Shown in pieces: positions 55,778 to 63,449 of a stretch of DNA of 64,000 bases; within the stretch, counting starts at the first letter, position 1, and each line of letters starts with the position of its first letter. The DNA comes from Endozoicomonas sp965196975. GTDB taxonomy: Bacteria; Pseudomonadota; Gammaproteobacteria; Pseudomonadales; Endozoicomonadaceae. The notes under the pieces were generated by a model, which saw nothing but the letters and a program-made list of their open reading frames with translations, did no database searches and had not been told where the DNA came from. The stretch covers positions 5,580,001-5,644,000 of the forward strand of contig NZ_OZ239981.1 in assembly GCF_965196975.1 (NCBI RefSeq). The letters are read 5' to 3'. The position numbers and the translations under genes were made by a program.

Positions 55778-56185
55778 ATGAAAATTCGTAAACTCATACA
55801 CTCCTTTATGACACTAAATCATTACCGAAACCTACTCAAGGAATACTGTGATGAGTATGATTTTGATCATGAGTTCATTTTCCCTGACTTCAACCGTGAG
55901 TCATTGGAACTTTGGAGACAACGTACCTCTCCCGAAGAAGCTGTCTATCAATATGCTCTTTCAACAGATATACGCTTACTCAGAAAACTCGAGCCATTGA
56001 TAGAGCAAACATACGTCGTGTACTGGTCAACCAAACTGTATGAGGGCGACACAAACCTTTATGATCAGTATGAGATATTCGAAAACGAACGCTCTGCCCA
56101 AAAGAAATACTTATCAATTATCCAAAACGATAAAGTCTATTGTGCTGGCTGGTCACCAGTTCATACATCCACTGACTGGAATTAA
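55778..56185 (+). CDS. Hypothetical 135-residue protein
   Basis: Starts MKIRKLIHSFMTLNHYRN; acidic, aromatic-rich (YCDEYDFDHEF), no signal or TM. Not recognised. Lies between the NUDIX gene and ssrA; possibly part of the helicase/NUDIX module, but on the other side of the NUDIX start. Confidence 0.5.
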   Translation: MKIRKLIHSFMTLNHYRNLLKEYCDEYDFDHEFIFPDFNRESLELWRQRTSPEEAVYQYALSTDIRLLRKLEPLIEQTYVVYWSTKLYEGDTNLYDQYEIFENERSAQKKYLSIIQNDKVYCAGWSPVHTSTDWN

Positions 56186-56242
56186 AATAATCTGGACACT
56201 TTTTCGACACTTCACCAATCTAAGCAAACAGCACAAAAAGAA

Positions 56243-56273
56243 AAACCCCGTAAATCAATGATCTACGGGGTTT
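56243..56273 (-). terminator. ssrA terminator
   Basis: AAACCCCGTA / TACGGGGTTT with an 11-base loop. On the minus strand TTTTTCTTTTT follows. About 6 bases past the tmRNA 3' end. Confidence 0.9.
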
Positions 56274-56278
56274 ATATT

Positions 56279-56644
56279 TGGTGGAGGCGGCGGGACTTGA
56301 ACCCGCGTCCGCCAGCTCTACGCCTTCGGCTCTACATGCTTAGTTTCCGTTATTAAGTTAACGCAGAACGACCCAACGGTCAGGGTGACACTGCGCGATC
56401 CTGTGGATTTAACCCACCGGTTCCAGGAAGACCGATGTGGCGATTCTATTTTCGGTAACGATCAATTTCCACCCAACAGACAAGACAGAGTGATCGGGAG
56501 AAGGCTGTTATTAGGCAGCCATTGCTCCGTTGAAGCTATTATCGTTAGCAACTCTACGTTTGTAGCGTTTTGATTTACGAGAGCCGCTACGCCCTCGACA
56601 TGCACCTTAGGTTTCGTAACCGTCGTCGAATCCTGATCGCCCCC
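56279..56644 (-). ncRNA. ssrA: Transfer-messenger RNA
   Basis: 366 nt. 5' end GGGGGCGATCAGGATTCGAC, 3' end GTTCAAGTCCCGCCGCC then TCCACCA (CCA encoded). The T-arm TTCAAGTC and acceptor stem pair as in tmRNA. The tag frame (56511-56549) reads ANDNSFNGAMAA then TAA, a 12-residue tag rather than the usual ANDENYALAA type. smpB follows upstream on the same strand, the usual neighbour. Rescues stalled ribosomes. Confidence 0.97.
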
Positions 56645-57028
56645 AGTAACAAAACTCTGTCGTATTTATGCCAAAAGCGAATAACAAAAGCAACTGTGTT
56701 TAGTACATAAGTACTTTTACACTGCAAAAAATGCCATTGTCGTTAAATTTTTCTGGAAAAAGACTAAAAATGACTTCTATAAAAGCTTCTGAACCAGGAC
56801 GGAGCCCAAAGAGAGAGATGATTATCTCGAAAGTATTTTTTAACCACAAAGAACACGAAGAGCACTAAGCGTTTATAAGACTTCGTTGTAGCTCCAGGGC
56901 ATCTGCTGATTTTGAGAGTGTCGAATGGTTATGGGAAGGAAGTCTTAAGAAACCGTAATGCCAGGAGGAAGAGGAAGAAAGGAGGTAGATTAGCGGCACA
57001 CAGTGAAGCTGTGTGCCTGATGGGGTTA
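56645..57028. other. Gap between ssrA and smpB
   Basis: 384 bp, no frame. Holds the ssrA promoter (not clearly located) and a CCACAAAG-type dispersed repeat (56836-56870). Confidence 0.5.
56836..56870 (+). repeat. CCACAAAG-type dispersed repeat, copy 2
   Basis: TTTTTAACCACAAAGAACAC continuing GAAGAGCACTAAG. Similar to the repeat at 44253-44288 on the minus strand. Confidence 0.45.
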
Positions 57029-57508
57029 TCAGCCGCGGTGCATGACCCGCTGCTTTTCAATGTTCCACTCGCGCTCTTTGGTGGCTGCACGCTTATCAAA
57101 CTCCTTCTTACCGCGGGCAAGCGCGATCTGGCATTTGACCAGGTGGCCTTTCCAGTAGAGTTTGGTCGCGATACAGGCATGACCTTTCTGCTGAGTGACC
57201 GAGAACAGGTTTGCCAGCTCTCTGCGGTTCAGCAGCAGTTTACGGTCACGCAGAGGATCCGCCACAACATGAGTGGATGCGGTGATCAACGGTGTGATCT
57301 GGGCGCCAATCAACCAGGCTTCGCCATCTTTCAGCAGGACGTAACTGTCTATCAGCTGGACTTTGCCCTGCCGGAGACTTTTCACTTCCCATCCTGCGAG
57401 GGAAATACCTGCTTCGAAAGTCTCGTCGATGTGAAAATCGTGACGGGCTTTCTTGTTGACGACGATGGATGAGTCGCCCTGTTTGCCTTTCTTTGAACTT
57501 TTTGCCAT
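57029..57508 (-). CDS. smpB: SsrA-binding protein SmpB
   Basis: 159 residues. KKARHDFHIDETFEAGISLAGWEVKSLR, the core LIDSYVLLKDGEAWLIGA, KLYWKGHLVKCQIALARGKKEFDKR and a basic tail are complete. Brings tmRNA to the ribosome. Same strand as ssrA. Confidence 0.97.
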   Translation of the reverse strand: MAKSSKKGKQGDSSIVVNKKARHDFHIDETFEAGISLAGWEVKSLRQGKVQLIDSYVLLKDGEAWLIGAQITPLITASTHVVADPLRDRKLLLNRRELANLFSVTQQKGHACIATKLYWKGHLVKCQIALARGKKEFDKRAATKEREWNIEKQRVMHRG

Positions 57509-58306
57509 GGCGCGGATTATAGGAGCAGCTTATCGTAAAGTCACTAATTCTGGGGGATCCGGACCGGTTTCGACAATAGCGCCGGATCAACGAATGTTTA
57601 GCATAGTGAATATTTCTGCATTTAATAACCACAATATTCAAAAAACTCTATTTTGACCGGTTAGACGGCAAAAACGGTTGAGATGTAGTGCCTAACCGGT
57701 ACAATGGCGACCAAACCTGTCTGATCTTCTCCGCTCTTCCATCAGCAGGCTGTTTTATCAGGGCCTGTTGACGTTTCGTTACGAGACTCAGTGGCTCAGA
57801 AAAGTGTCACATGCGCGAAAGACTTGCGCAGACCGTAGTTACGCTACATCAAGCAAGTCTGACATAGCAGATGGCACTTTTCTGGGCCATCCGGAGGACG
57901 AATCAGGGCGCCCCTATGACGTCGTTGCGACATTTTGAAAGGCAACTGGCCTTTAGGGTATTACTGCAATGCAGCGTCTAGTCATAGGAACGCCCTGTTT
58001 CGCTGAGCACGCAACGAAACATCAACAGGCCCTGAAGGTAGTCTTTATCGCTGATTGTTCGGTTTGGAGGTTTGCCGGGATTGTGCTGTTCCCGTGAAAA
58101 TCTCGCGTGGCAATTGTTCAAGAAGCAAGAAGCCGTCTGAAATGCAGTGTGACTGTTCTGGTTTTCGACAACTGGCCATGATTGATAAAGATGATCTCTG
58201 CTGTATCACAGCGGGTTATCCATAATAATTATTATTCTGTGTTGTCTAACCATACCTGCCTTTCAAACGGCCTCTGAGTAAAATAATTCGACTCATTGGG
58301 GAACTC
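57509..58306. other. Gap with nested-palindrome element
   Basis: 798 bp. The middle is the 278-bp element at 57758-58035. A weaker inverted repeat ACCGGTTAG / CTAACCGGT lies at 57656-57664 and 57692-57700. The last 270 bp are AT-rich with no credible frame and probably hold the transporter's promoter. Confidence 0.5.
57758..58035. repeat. 278-bp element with nested inverted repeats
   Basis: Outer arms of 23 bp (TCAGGGCCTGTTGACGTTTC... at 57758-57780; inverse at 58013-58035) with one mismatch. Inside is a second pair GGCTCAGAAAAGTG (57793-57806) / CACTTTTCTGGGCC (near 57875-57888), a third AGACTTGC / GCAAGTCT, and a fourth AGGGCGCCCCTATGAC / GTCATAGGAACGCCCT. Its size, intergenic site and lack of a frame suit a MITE or a structured RNA. 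Confidence 0.65.
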
Positions 58307-59665
58307 ATGTCTGGACAAAATCCAACGACATCGAAAAAAACCTGGGCTAATCGCTGGACCTTTCTGCTCGCCGCGGCAGGCTCTGCCATCGGCCTGGGCA
58401 ATATCTGGAAATTTCCATACATCGCCGGACAATACGGTGGTGGTGCCTTCGTTATGCTTTACCTGCTGTGCATCGCCATTATGGGTGTCCCACTGCTGAT
58501 GGCGGAAACAGCTATTGGTCGTCATACCCGGCTTAGCCCCCTTAACGCCATTCGCAAGCTGACCAGTGACCTGGGCGCTTCCAAACTGTGGGGCATTATC
58601 GGCTGGATGGGCATGCTCGCCGGCTTCCTGATTCTCTCTTTCTACAGTGTGATCGCTGGCTGGTCCCTTTCTTATGCCTGGGACATTGTGACCGGTGCGT
58701 TCAGCGGCATGACCACCGATCAGGTTGGCGATGCCTTTGGTGGACTTGTGTCGTCTGCATCTCGTCAGATCTTCTGGCACACCGCCTTTATGGTGATCAC
58801 CTTGGTGATTACCGCCCGCGGCATTCACAAAGGTCTTGAGAAAGGTCTGCAGGTGATGATGCCCGCCCTGTTTGCATTGCTGCTGGTCATGCTGGGCTAC
58901 AGCATGCTGGAAACCGGACAGTTTATGCGCGGCTTTGACTTTATGTTCTCCGTGGATTTCTCCAAGGTTACCGGTGAAGCCTTTGTTGCTGCATTAGGTC
59001 AGGCGTTCTTTACCCTGAGCCTGGGCATGTGCTGCCTGATGGCGTATGGCGCCTATATGCCAGCCAATAACTCGATTCCAAGAACCGCGATTAACGTTGC
59101 TGCCCTGGATACGTTGATGGCCATTATCTCCGGCCTGATTGTATTCCCAATCGTCTTTGCTTACGGTCTGGAGCCCTCTGCTGGCCCTGGCCTGCTGTTT
59201 GTCTCCCTGACGGCTGCCTTTGTTCACATGCCCATGGGTGAGTTGTTTGGCTTCCTGTTCTTTGTTCTGGTAGGTATCGCTGCACTGAGCTCTGCTATCT
59301 CCCTGGTTGAACCGGCTCTGGCCTGGCTGATCGAGCGCACACCGCTCAGCCGTACCGTTGCGACGGTGATTCTCTGTGCGGCCATCTGGTTTGTTGGCCT
59401 GGGTACCGTGTTCTCCATGAGCGGTGACCTGACCTTCACACTGTTCGACAAGAACTTCTTTGATCTGCTGGATTACTTCACCAGTAATATCCTGCTGCCT
59501 GTAGGTGGCCTGCTGATCTCTATCTTTGCAGGCTGGGTAATGAAGCGCTCTACACTGATGAAAGAGCTGGGCCTGAGTGTGGGCGTCTTCAACCTGTGGC
59601 GCGCCATGATTCGTGTGATCGTACCGCTGTGTGTGTTGACGGTGTTGATTACTACCCTGTTCTAA
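58307..59665 (+). CDS. NSS/SNF-family sodium-dependent transporter
   Basis: 452 residues, about eleven TM helices. NRWTFLLAAAGSAIGLGNIWKFPYIAG carries the Na+-site residues of TM1. GGGAFVMLYLLC and the mid GQAFFTLSLGMC (TM6) are typical of bacterial LeuT-like transporters of amino acids or related amines. Substrate unknown. Has a strong terminator. Confidence 0.93.
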   Translation: MSGQNPTTSKKTWANRWTFLLAAAGSAIGLGNIWKFPYIAGQYGGGAFVMLYLLCIAIMGVPLLMAETAIGRHTRLSPLNAIRKLTSDLGASKLWGIIGWMGMLAGFLILSFYSVIAGWSLSYAWDIVTGAFSGMTTDQVGDAFGGLVSSASRQIFWHTAFMVITLVITARGIHKGLEKGLQVMMPALFALLLVMLGYSMLETGQFMRGFDFMFSVDFSKVTGEAFVAALGQAFFTLSLGMCCLMAYGAYMPANNSIPRTAINVAALDTLMAIISGLIVFPIVFAYGLEPSAGPGLLFVSLTAAFVHMPMGELFGFLFFVLVGIAALSSAISLVEPALAWLIERTPLSRTVATVILCAAIWFVGLGTVFSMSGDLTFTLFDKNFFDLLDYFTSNILLPVGGLLISIFAGWVMKRSTLMKELGLSVGVFNLWRAMIRVIVPLCVLTVLITTLF

Positions 59666-59683
59666 ATACTGTCTATTAATCCG

Positions 59684-59718
59684 AGGGCCGGAATGGGTTA
59701 TCCTATCCGGCCTTTTTT
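59684..59718 (+). terminator. Terminator of NSS transporter
   Basis: GGGCCGGA... / ...TCCGGCC with TTTTTT after it on the plus strand. Confidence 0.9.
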
Positions 59719-59734
59719 ATGAAAGGCTCTTTCT

Positions 59735-60166
59735 ATGCCAAGGATTTCCCGTTCCGCACTGGTCATGTATTCCGCTGAACAGATGTATGATCTGGTCAGT
59801 GATATTGAGTCGTATGCAGAGTTTCTGCCGGGTTGTGCCGGTGGCCGCATTGACCGTCAGGAAGGTGAGCAGCTGGAAGCCACCCTGGAAGTGGCCAAGG
59901 CGGGTCTGCGTCATAGCTTTTCCACAAGGAACAAAATGATCCCCGGGAAGTCTATTGAGATGCAGCTGCTGGAAGGGCCATTTAAACACTTATCCGGTGT
60001 CTGGACATTTCAGCCCCTGGGCGACGATGGAAGCAAGGTATCTCTGGAGCTTGAGTTTGAGATGAGCAATAAGCTGACTCAGGCAACGCTGGGAGGGCTG
60101 ATCGGCCAGATGATGAACGCCATGGTGGATGCCTTTGGCAAGAGAGCGAAGCAGATTTATGGCTAA
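59735..60166 (+). CDS. ratA: RatA / COQ10-like START-domain protein
   Basis: 143 residues. Starts MPRISRSALVMYSAEQMYDLVSDIESYAEFLPGC, the RatA/YfjG signature, then a START-like fold. Historically described as a toxin acting on 50S subunits; related to ubiquinone-binding COQ10. Its stop overlaps rnfH by 8 bases. Confidence 0.93.
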   Translation: MPRISRSALVMYSAEQMYDLVSDIESYAEFLPGCAGGRIDRQEGEQLEATLEVAKAGLRHSFSTRNKMIPGKSIEMQLLEGPFKHLSGVWTFQPLGDDGSKVSLELEFEMSNKLTQATLGGLIGQMMNAMVDAFGKRAKQIYG

Positions 60167-60482
60167 GATGTTAATGGATGAACCCACTATCCACGTGGAA
60201 GTGGCCTATGCCAGAGCCCATGAGCAAAAGATTATTGCGCTGAAGGTCAAAGAGGGAACGACTGTCCTCGAAGCAGCCAGAGCGTCAGGCATCATCGATT
60301 ACTTTCCGGAGATTAACCTGGATGAGGCGAAGCTTGGCATCTTTGGCAAGGCTGTATTAAAGCCCGAAGAGCAGGCACTGAGAGAAGGCGAACGGGTAGA
60401 GATTTACCGCCCCTTGATTGCCGACCCCAAAGAGGTTCGCAAACGCAGGGCTGAACAGGCAAAACAGAAGAAGTCAACTTAG
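60159..60482 (+). CDS. rnfH: RnfH/YfjF-family small ubiquitin-like protein
   Basis: 107 residues from ATG 60159 (MAKMLMDEPTIHVEVAYARAHEQKII). VEEGT-type beta-grasp segment (VKEGTTVLEAARASGI), GIFGKAV and RVEIYRPLIADPKEVRKRRAE are RnfH signatures. The partner of ratA in the RatAB pair. An upstream in-frame start would overlap ratA more and is not needed. Confidence 0.93.
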   Translation: MAKMLMDEPTIHVEVAYARAHEQKIIALKVKEGTTVLEAARASGIIDYFPEINLDEAKLGIFGKAVLKPEEQALREGERVEIYRPLIADPKEVRKRRAEQAKQKKST

Positions 60483-60532
60483 GAAGGTAAGAACTGAGAG
60501 TGTTCTTCCGGATTAAATAGTATCAGCAGTGA

Positions 60533-60907
60533 TTACTGCTGATTACTCCCGGGTCTGAGGTCACCCTGAATAGAACGGAGCTGGTCGTTTTCAAAAAACA
60601 GCGTTACCGTTTTCTGTTCACGGCTCTTGCCACCGGGCTGCAGGCTGTAGACGTAATCCCAGCGATGGCTGTTAAAGGTGTCTTCCAGCAGGGGGGTACC
60701 CATAACATACTGCACCTGAGCACGAGTCATACCCGGACGGAGCTGGTCAACCATTTCCTGGGTAATGACATTTCCCTGCTGAATATCAATTTTATAGGCA
60801 CCGGGGAAACTGATAAGCTTTGAACCACTGTCCGTGGAGCTGGCACACCCTGTCAGAAGGGTGATTGAAAAAAGTGAGGCGGCCAGGGCGATCGTGGTTT
60901 TTTGCAT
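60533..60907 (-). CDS. bamE: Outer-membrane assembly lipoprotein BamE
   Basis: 124 residues from ATG 60907 (MQKTTIALAASLFSITLLTGC); lipobox LLTGC. The core INQ.D.LKPGMT motif is DQLRPGMTRAQVQYVMGTPLLEDTF, then WDYVYSL. Part of the BAM complex. A longer in-frame reading to 61399 overlaps fur and is not coding. Divergent from fur. Confidence 0.95.
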   Translation of the reverse strand: MQKTTIALAASLFSITLLTGCASSTDSGSKLISFPGAYKIDIQQGNVITQEMVDQLRPGMTRAQVQYVMGTPLLEDTFNSHRWDYVYSLQPGGKSREQKTVTLFFENDQLRSIQGDLRPGSNQQ

Positions 60908-60989
60908 CGGTTTCAGACTTCCACTATCTTGCTCAAAAATGACTAGCAGCCTGCTCGCAGAGCAAAATGAAAAAGCTGCACGAAAATGT

Positions 60990-61007
60990 GATAATAGCAG
61001 GATTATC
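60990..61007 (+). promoter_or_regulatory. Putative Fur box in the fur promoter
   Basis: GATAATAGCAGGATTATC: perfect outer palindrome GATAAT/ATTATC with a 6-bp rather than 7-bp middle. It lies 20 bp before fur start and could overlap its -10. Fits negative autoregulation. Confidence 0.5.
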
Positions 61008-61027
61008 TTGCAAAGGGTTAGGGAAAC

Positions 61028-61438
61028 GTGTTGGAAAATCAAGAGTTGCGCAAAGCAGGACTTAAAGTCACCCTGCCTCGAGTGAAGATTCTGCAGATCC
61101 TTGAAGGCGCCGAAGACAAGCATATGTCGGCGGAAGATGTGTACAAGGCTCTGCTGGAAGCAGAAGAGGATGTGGGTCTGGCAACAGTCTACCGGGTGCT
61201 GACCCAGTTTGAGAGTGCCGGTCTGGTGGTTCGCCATAACTTTGATGGCGGTCACTCCGTGTTTGAGCTCTCCCGCGGAGAGCACCATGACCATATGGTG
61301 TGCATGGAAACCGGAGACGTTATCGAGTTTATTGACGAAGAGATTGAAAAGCGTCAGCACGCCATTGCTGAAGAACACGGTTTTGAAATCGTGGATCACA
61401 ATTTAGTGATCTATGTACGACCAAAGAAGAAAAAATAA
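61028..61438 (+). CDS. fur: Ferric uptake regulator Fur
   Basis: 136 residues, GTG start with GGGTTAGGG upstream. Winged helix LKVTLPRVKILQILE, AEDVYKALLEAEEDVGLATVYRVLTQFE; metal site HNFDGGHSVFELSRGEHHDHMVCM and a histidine-rich C-terminus. The second CXXC zinc pair of E. coli Fur is missing (one Cys only), as in some Pseudomonas-type Fur proteins. Confidence 0.97.
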   Translation: MLENQELRKAGLKVTLPRVKILQILEGAEDKHMSAEDVYKALLEAEEDVGLATVYRVLTQFESAGLVVRHNFDGGHSVFELSRGEHHDHMVCMETGDVIEFIDEEIEKRQHAIAEEHGFEIVDHNLVIYVRPKKKK

Positions 61439-61490
61439 ACATCAGAATAAGAAGACTAGAAGTAACCAGGCTTTCTAACCTTTGAGATTA

Positions 61491-61518
61491 CCCCCGACAT
61501 TTGCCGGGGGTTTCTTTT
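61491..61518 (+). terminator. fur terminator
   Basis: CCCCCG / CGGGGG stem, 8-base loop, TTTCTTTT tail. Ends at the recN stop. Confidence 0.88.
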
Positions 61519-63214
61519 ATGCCTGAGCCTGAAACAGCATTTCCTGGGCGTGACTCAACGTCGGCGCGGTCAGTTCCACACCACCCAGCATTCGGGCAAT
61601 TTCATGGACACGATGCTCGCCATCCAGTTTGAGAATACGGGTACTGGACGCTTTACGGCTGACTTTTTTGCTGACGTGAAGGTGCTGATGAGCCTGGGAG
61701 GCCACTTGAGGCTGATGGGTAACACACAACACCTGTCCGCTTTTACCCACTTCTCTCAACATACTGCCCACGATCTCTGCAGTGCCACCCCCGATACCTA
61801 CATCCACCTCATCAAATACCAGCGTTGGGGTTGACGCGGTTTGCGCAATAATCACCTGAATCGCCAGACTGATACGGGAAAGCTCACCACCGGAAGCCAC
61901 TTTTCCCAGAGGGCGCGGAGACTGCCCCGGGTTCGTAGTTACCAGAAACTCAATGGATTCAAAACCCTGAGAAGCAACGGTACGATCAGGAATTTCTGTC
62001 AGCTCAACGCAGAATTTACCCTTGGGCATGCCCAACAATGCGATCCGTTCAGACACCTGCTTTTCCAGTTTTCTCGCAGCAGCTCTGCGCTTGGCCGACA
62101 GTTTTTCTGCCAACTGGTTGTGTTTTTTCTGCAGCTGTTCCAGGGAAAGTTCCAGACCGGCTACCTGCTCGTCATGACACTGAACTTTTTCCAGTTCTTC
62201 GCTGATCTGCTGCTGTTTTTCCAGCAGCTCTTCTGGCTGGACACGATGCTTCCGGGCCAGATCAAAAATAGCACTGAGCCGGTCTTCAATTTCACGGGCT
62301 CTTTCCGGATCGGCATCAAAGTGATCAATAAAATGATTCAGCTCGCCAACCGCTTCTTCTACCTGGATCTGAGCAGATGACAGCATATCCAGAGAGTTAT
62401 TGATGGCCGCATGTTCAATCTGCAATTCACTGAGGCGATGCAGACAGAAAGAGAGCTGCTGCAGCAGGTTATCACCATCATCACTGGTACAGACCTGGGT
62501 AACCTGATGACAAGCCGATAAGGTTGCATCGGCCTGAGACTGCTGGCGATGCTCCTGCTCCAATTGCTCAACTTCACCGGGCTGAAGGCTTAACTGCTCC
62601 AGCTCATTCAACTGATAGCTCAGCAGTTGAACCCGCTCTTCCCTGTCCTGCTGGTCCGATAATAATGCATGAAGCTGTTCACGGGTCTGGCGATAATCCG
62701 CAGCGATGCCTGAAACTTCTCGAGAGAGTGCCAACGAGCCGGCAAATTCATCCAGCAGCTCGGCGTGATTGCTCTTTTTCAAGAGTGACTGGTGGGCATG
62801 CTGACTGTGAATATCAATTAACAACTCCCCCAGCCCCTTCAACTCGGAAAGCGTGACAGGTATGCCATTGATATAACCGCGGGAACGACCTTCGCGAGTG
62901 ACAACCCGACGAAGAATACATTCCGTAGAGGGTGATTCATTACGGCCACTCTCACCATCGTAATCCCGCTCCTGCAACCACTCTCTGGCGGCAGGTATGC
63001 GCTGAAGGTCAAAACAGACTCGGATATCGGCCCGGTCAGCACCATCCCGCACACAGTCGCTGTCAGCCCGGCCTCCTAGGGCCAGCCCAAGTGCATCCAG
63101 CATAATGGATTTACCGGCACCGGTTTCGCCGGTAATGGCGGTCATCCCGGGGTTAATGTCCAGGTTCAGGTGGTCAACGATGGCGTAGTTGCTGATGGAA
63201 ATTTGGTTCAGCAT
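61517..63214 (-). CDS. recN: DNA repair ATPase RecN
   Basis: 565 residues from ATG 63214 (MLNQISISNYAIVDHL). Walker A GETGAGKS, the long central coiled coil, the late signature/Walker B (SGGELSRISLAIQVI; LVFDEVDVGIGG) and GQVLCVTHQPQVASQAHQH are complete. SMC-like double-strand break repair protein. A 16-bp SOS box lies 36 bp upstream. Confidence 0.96.
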   Translation of the reverse strand: MLNQISISNYAIVDHLNLDINPGMTAITGETGAGKSIMLDALGLALGGRADSDCVRDGADRADIRVCFDLQRIPAAREWLQERDYDGESGRNESPSTECILRRVVTREGRSRGYINGIPVTLSELKGLGELLIDIHSQHAHQSLLKKSNHAELLDEFAGSLALSREVSGIAADYRQTREQLHALLSDQQDREERVQLLSYQLNELEQLSLQPGEVEQLEQEHRQQSQADATLSACHQVTQVCTSDDGDNLLQQLSFCLHRLSELQIEHAAINNSLDMLSSAQIQVEEAVGELNHFIDHFDADPERAREIEDRLSAIFDLARKHRVQPEELLEKQQQISEELEKVQCHDEQVAGLELSLEQLQKKHNQLAEKLSAKRRAAARKLEKQVSERIALLGMPKGKFCVELTEIPDRTVASQGFESIEFLVTTNPGQSPRPLGKVASGGELSRISLAIQVIIAQTASTPTLVFDEVDVGIGGGTAEIVGSMLREVGKSGQVLCVTHQPQVASQAHQHLHVSKKVSRKASSTRILKLDGEHRVHEIARMLGGVELTAPTLSHAQEMLFQAQA

Positions 63215-63249
63215 GGCAGCTCTCACGATCCCAATTGAATATCGGGTTA

Positions 63250-63265
63250 CTGTTTATTTATACAG
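63250..63265. promoter_or_regulatory. LexA (SOS) box upstream of recN
   Basis: CTGTTTATTTATACAG matches CTG-N10-CAG with T/A-rich middle. It is the expected position for recN in gammaproteobacteria. Confidence 0.85.
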
Positions 63266-63301
63266 TAAACTTAAAACCCGAATTGGTAAAGAAAATTTCC
63301 C

Positions 63302-63329
63302 CTTGAATAAGCTGCCATGACCCCCATAT
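63302..63329 (+). promoter_or_regulatory. Sigma-32 heat-shock promoter of grpE
   Basis: CTTGAA (63302-63307), 14-bp spacer, CCCCATAT (63322-63329). Matches the sigma-32 consensus (CTTGAA, 13-15 bp, CCCCATnT) closely. Lies 121 bp before the grpE ATG. Confidence 0.85.
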
Positions 63330-63449
63330 TAGGCTATCAGTTGATATTTACTTTCGCCCTGGGGCCATACAGAAGCGCCACGGCTCAAAACACGAAGACA
63401 CGTTCCAGCCAGCATATCAGGCTGGATTGAAATCCGGAGAAACGTTGGA

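Noticed and set aside
60905..61399. Extended bamE reading frame of 288 residues
   Set aside because: The lipoprotein signal with lipobox starts at 60907, and the extension overlaps the fur gene on the other strand.
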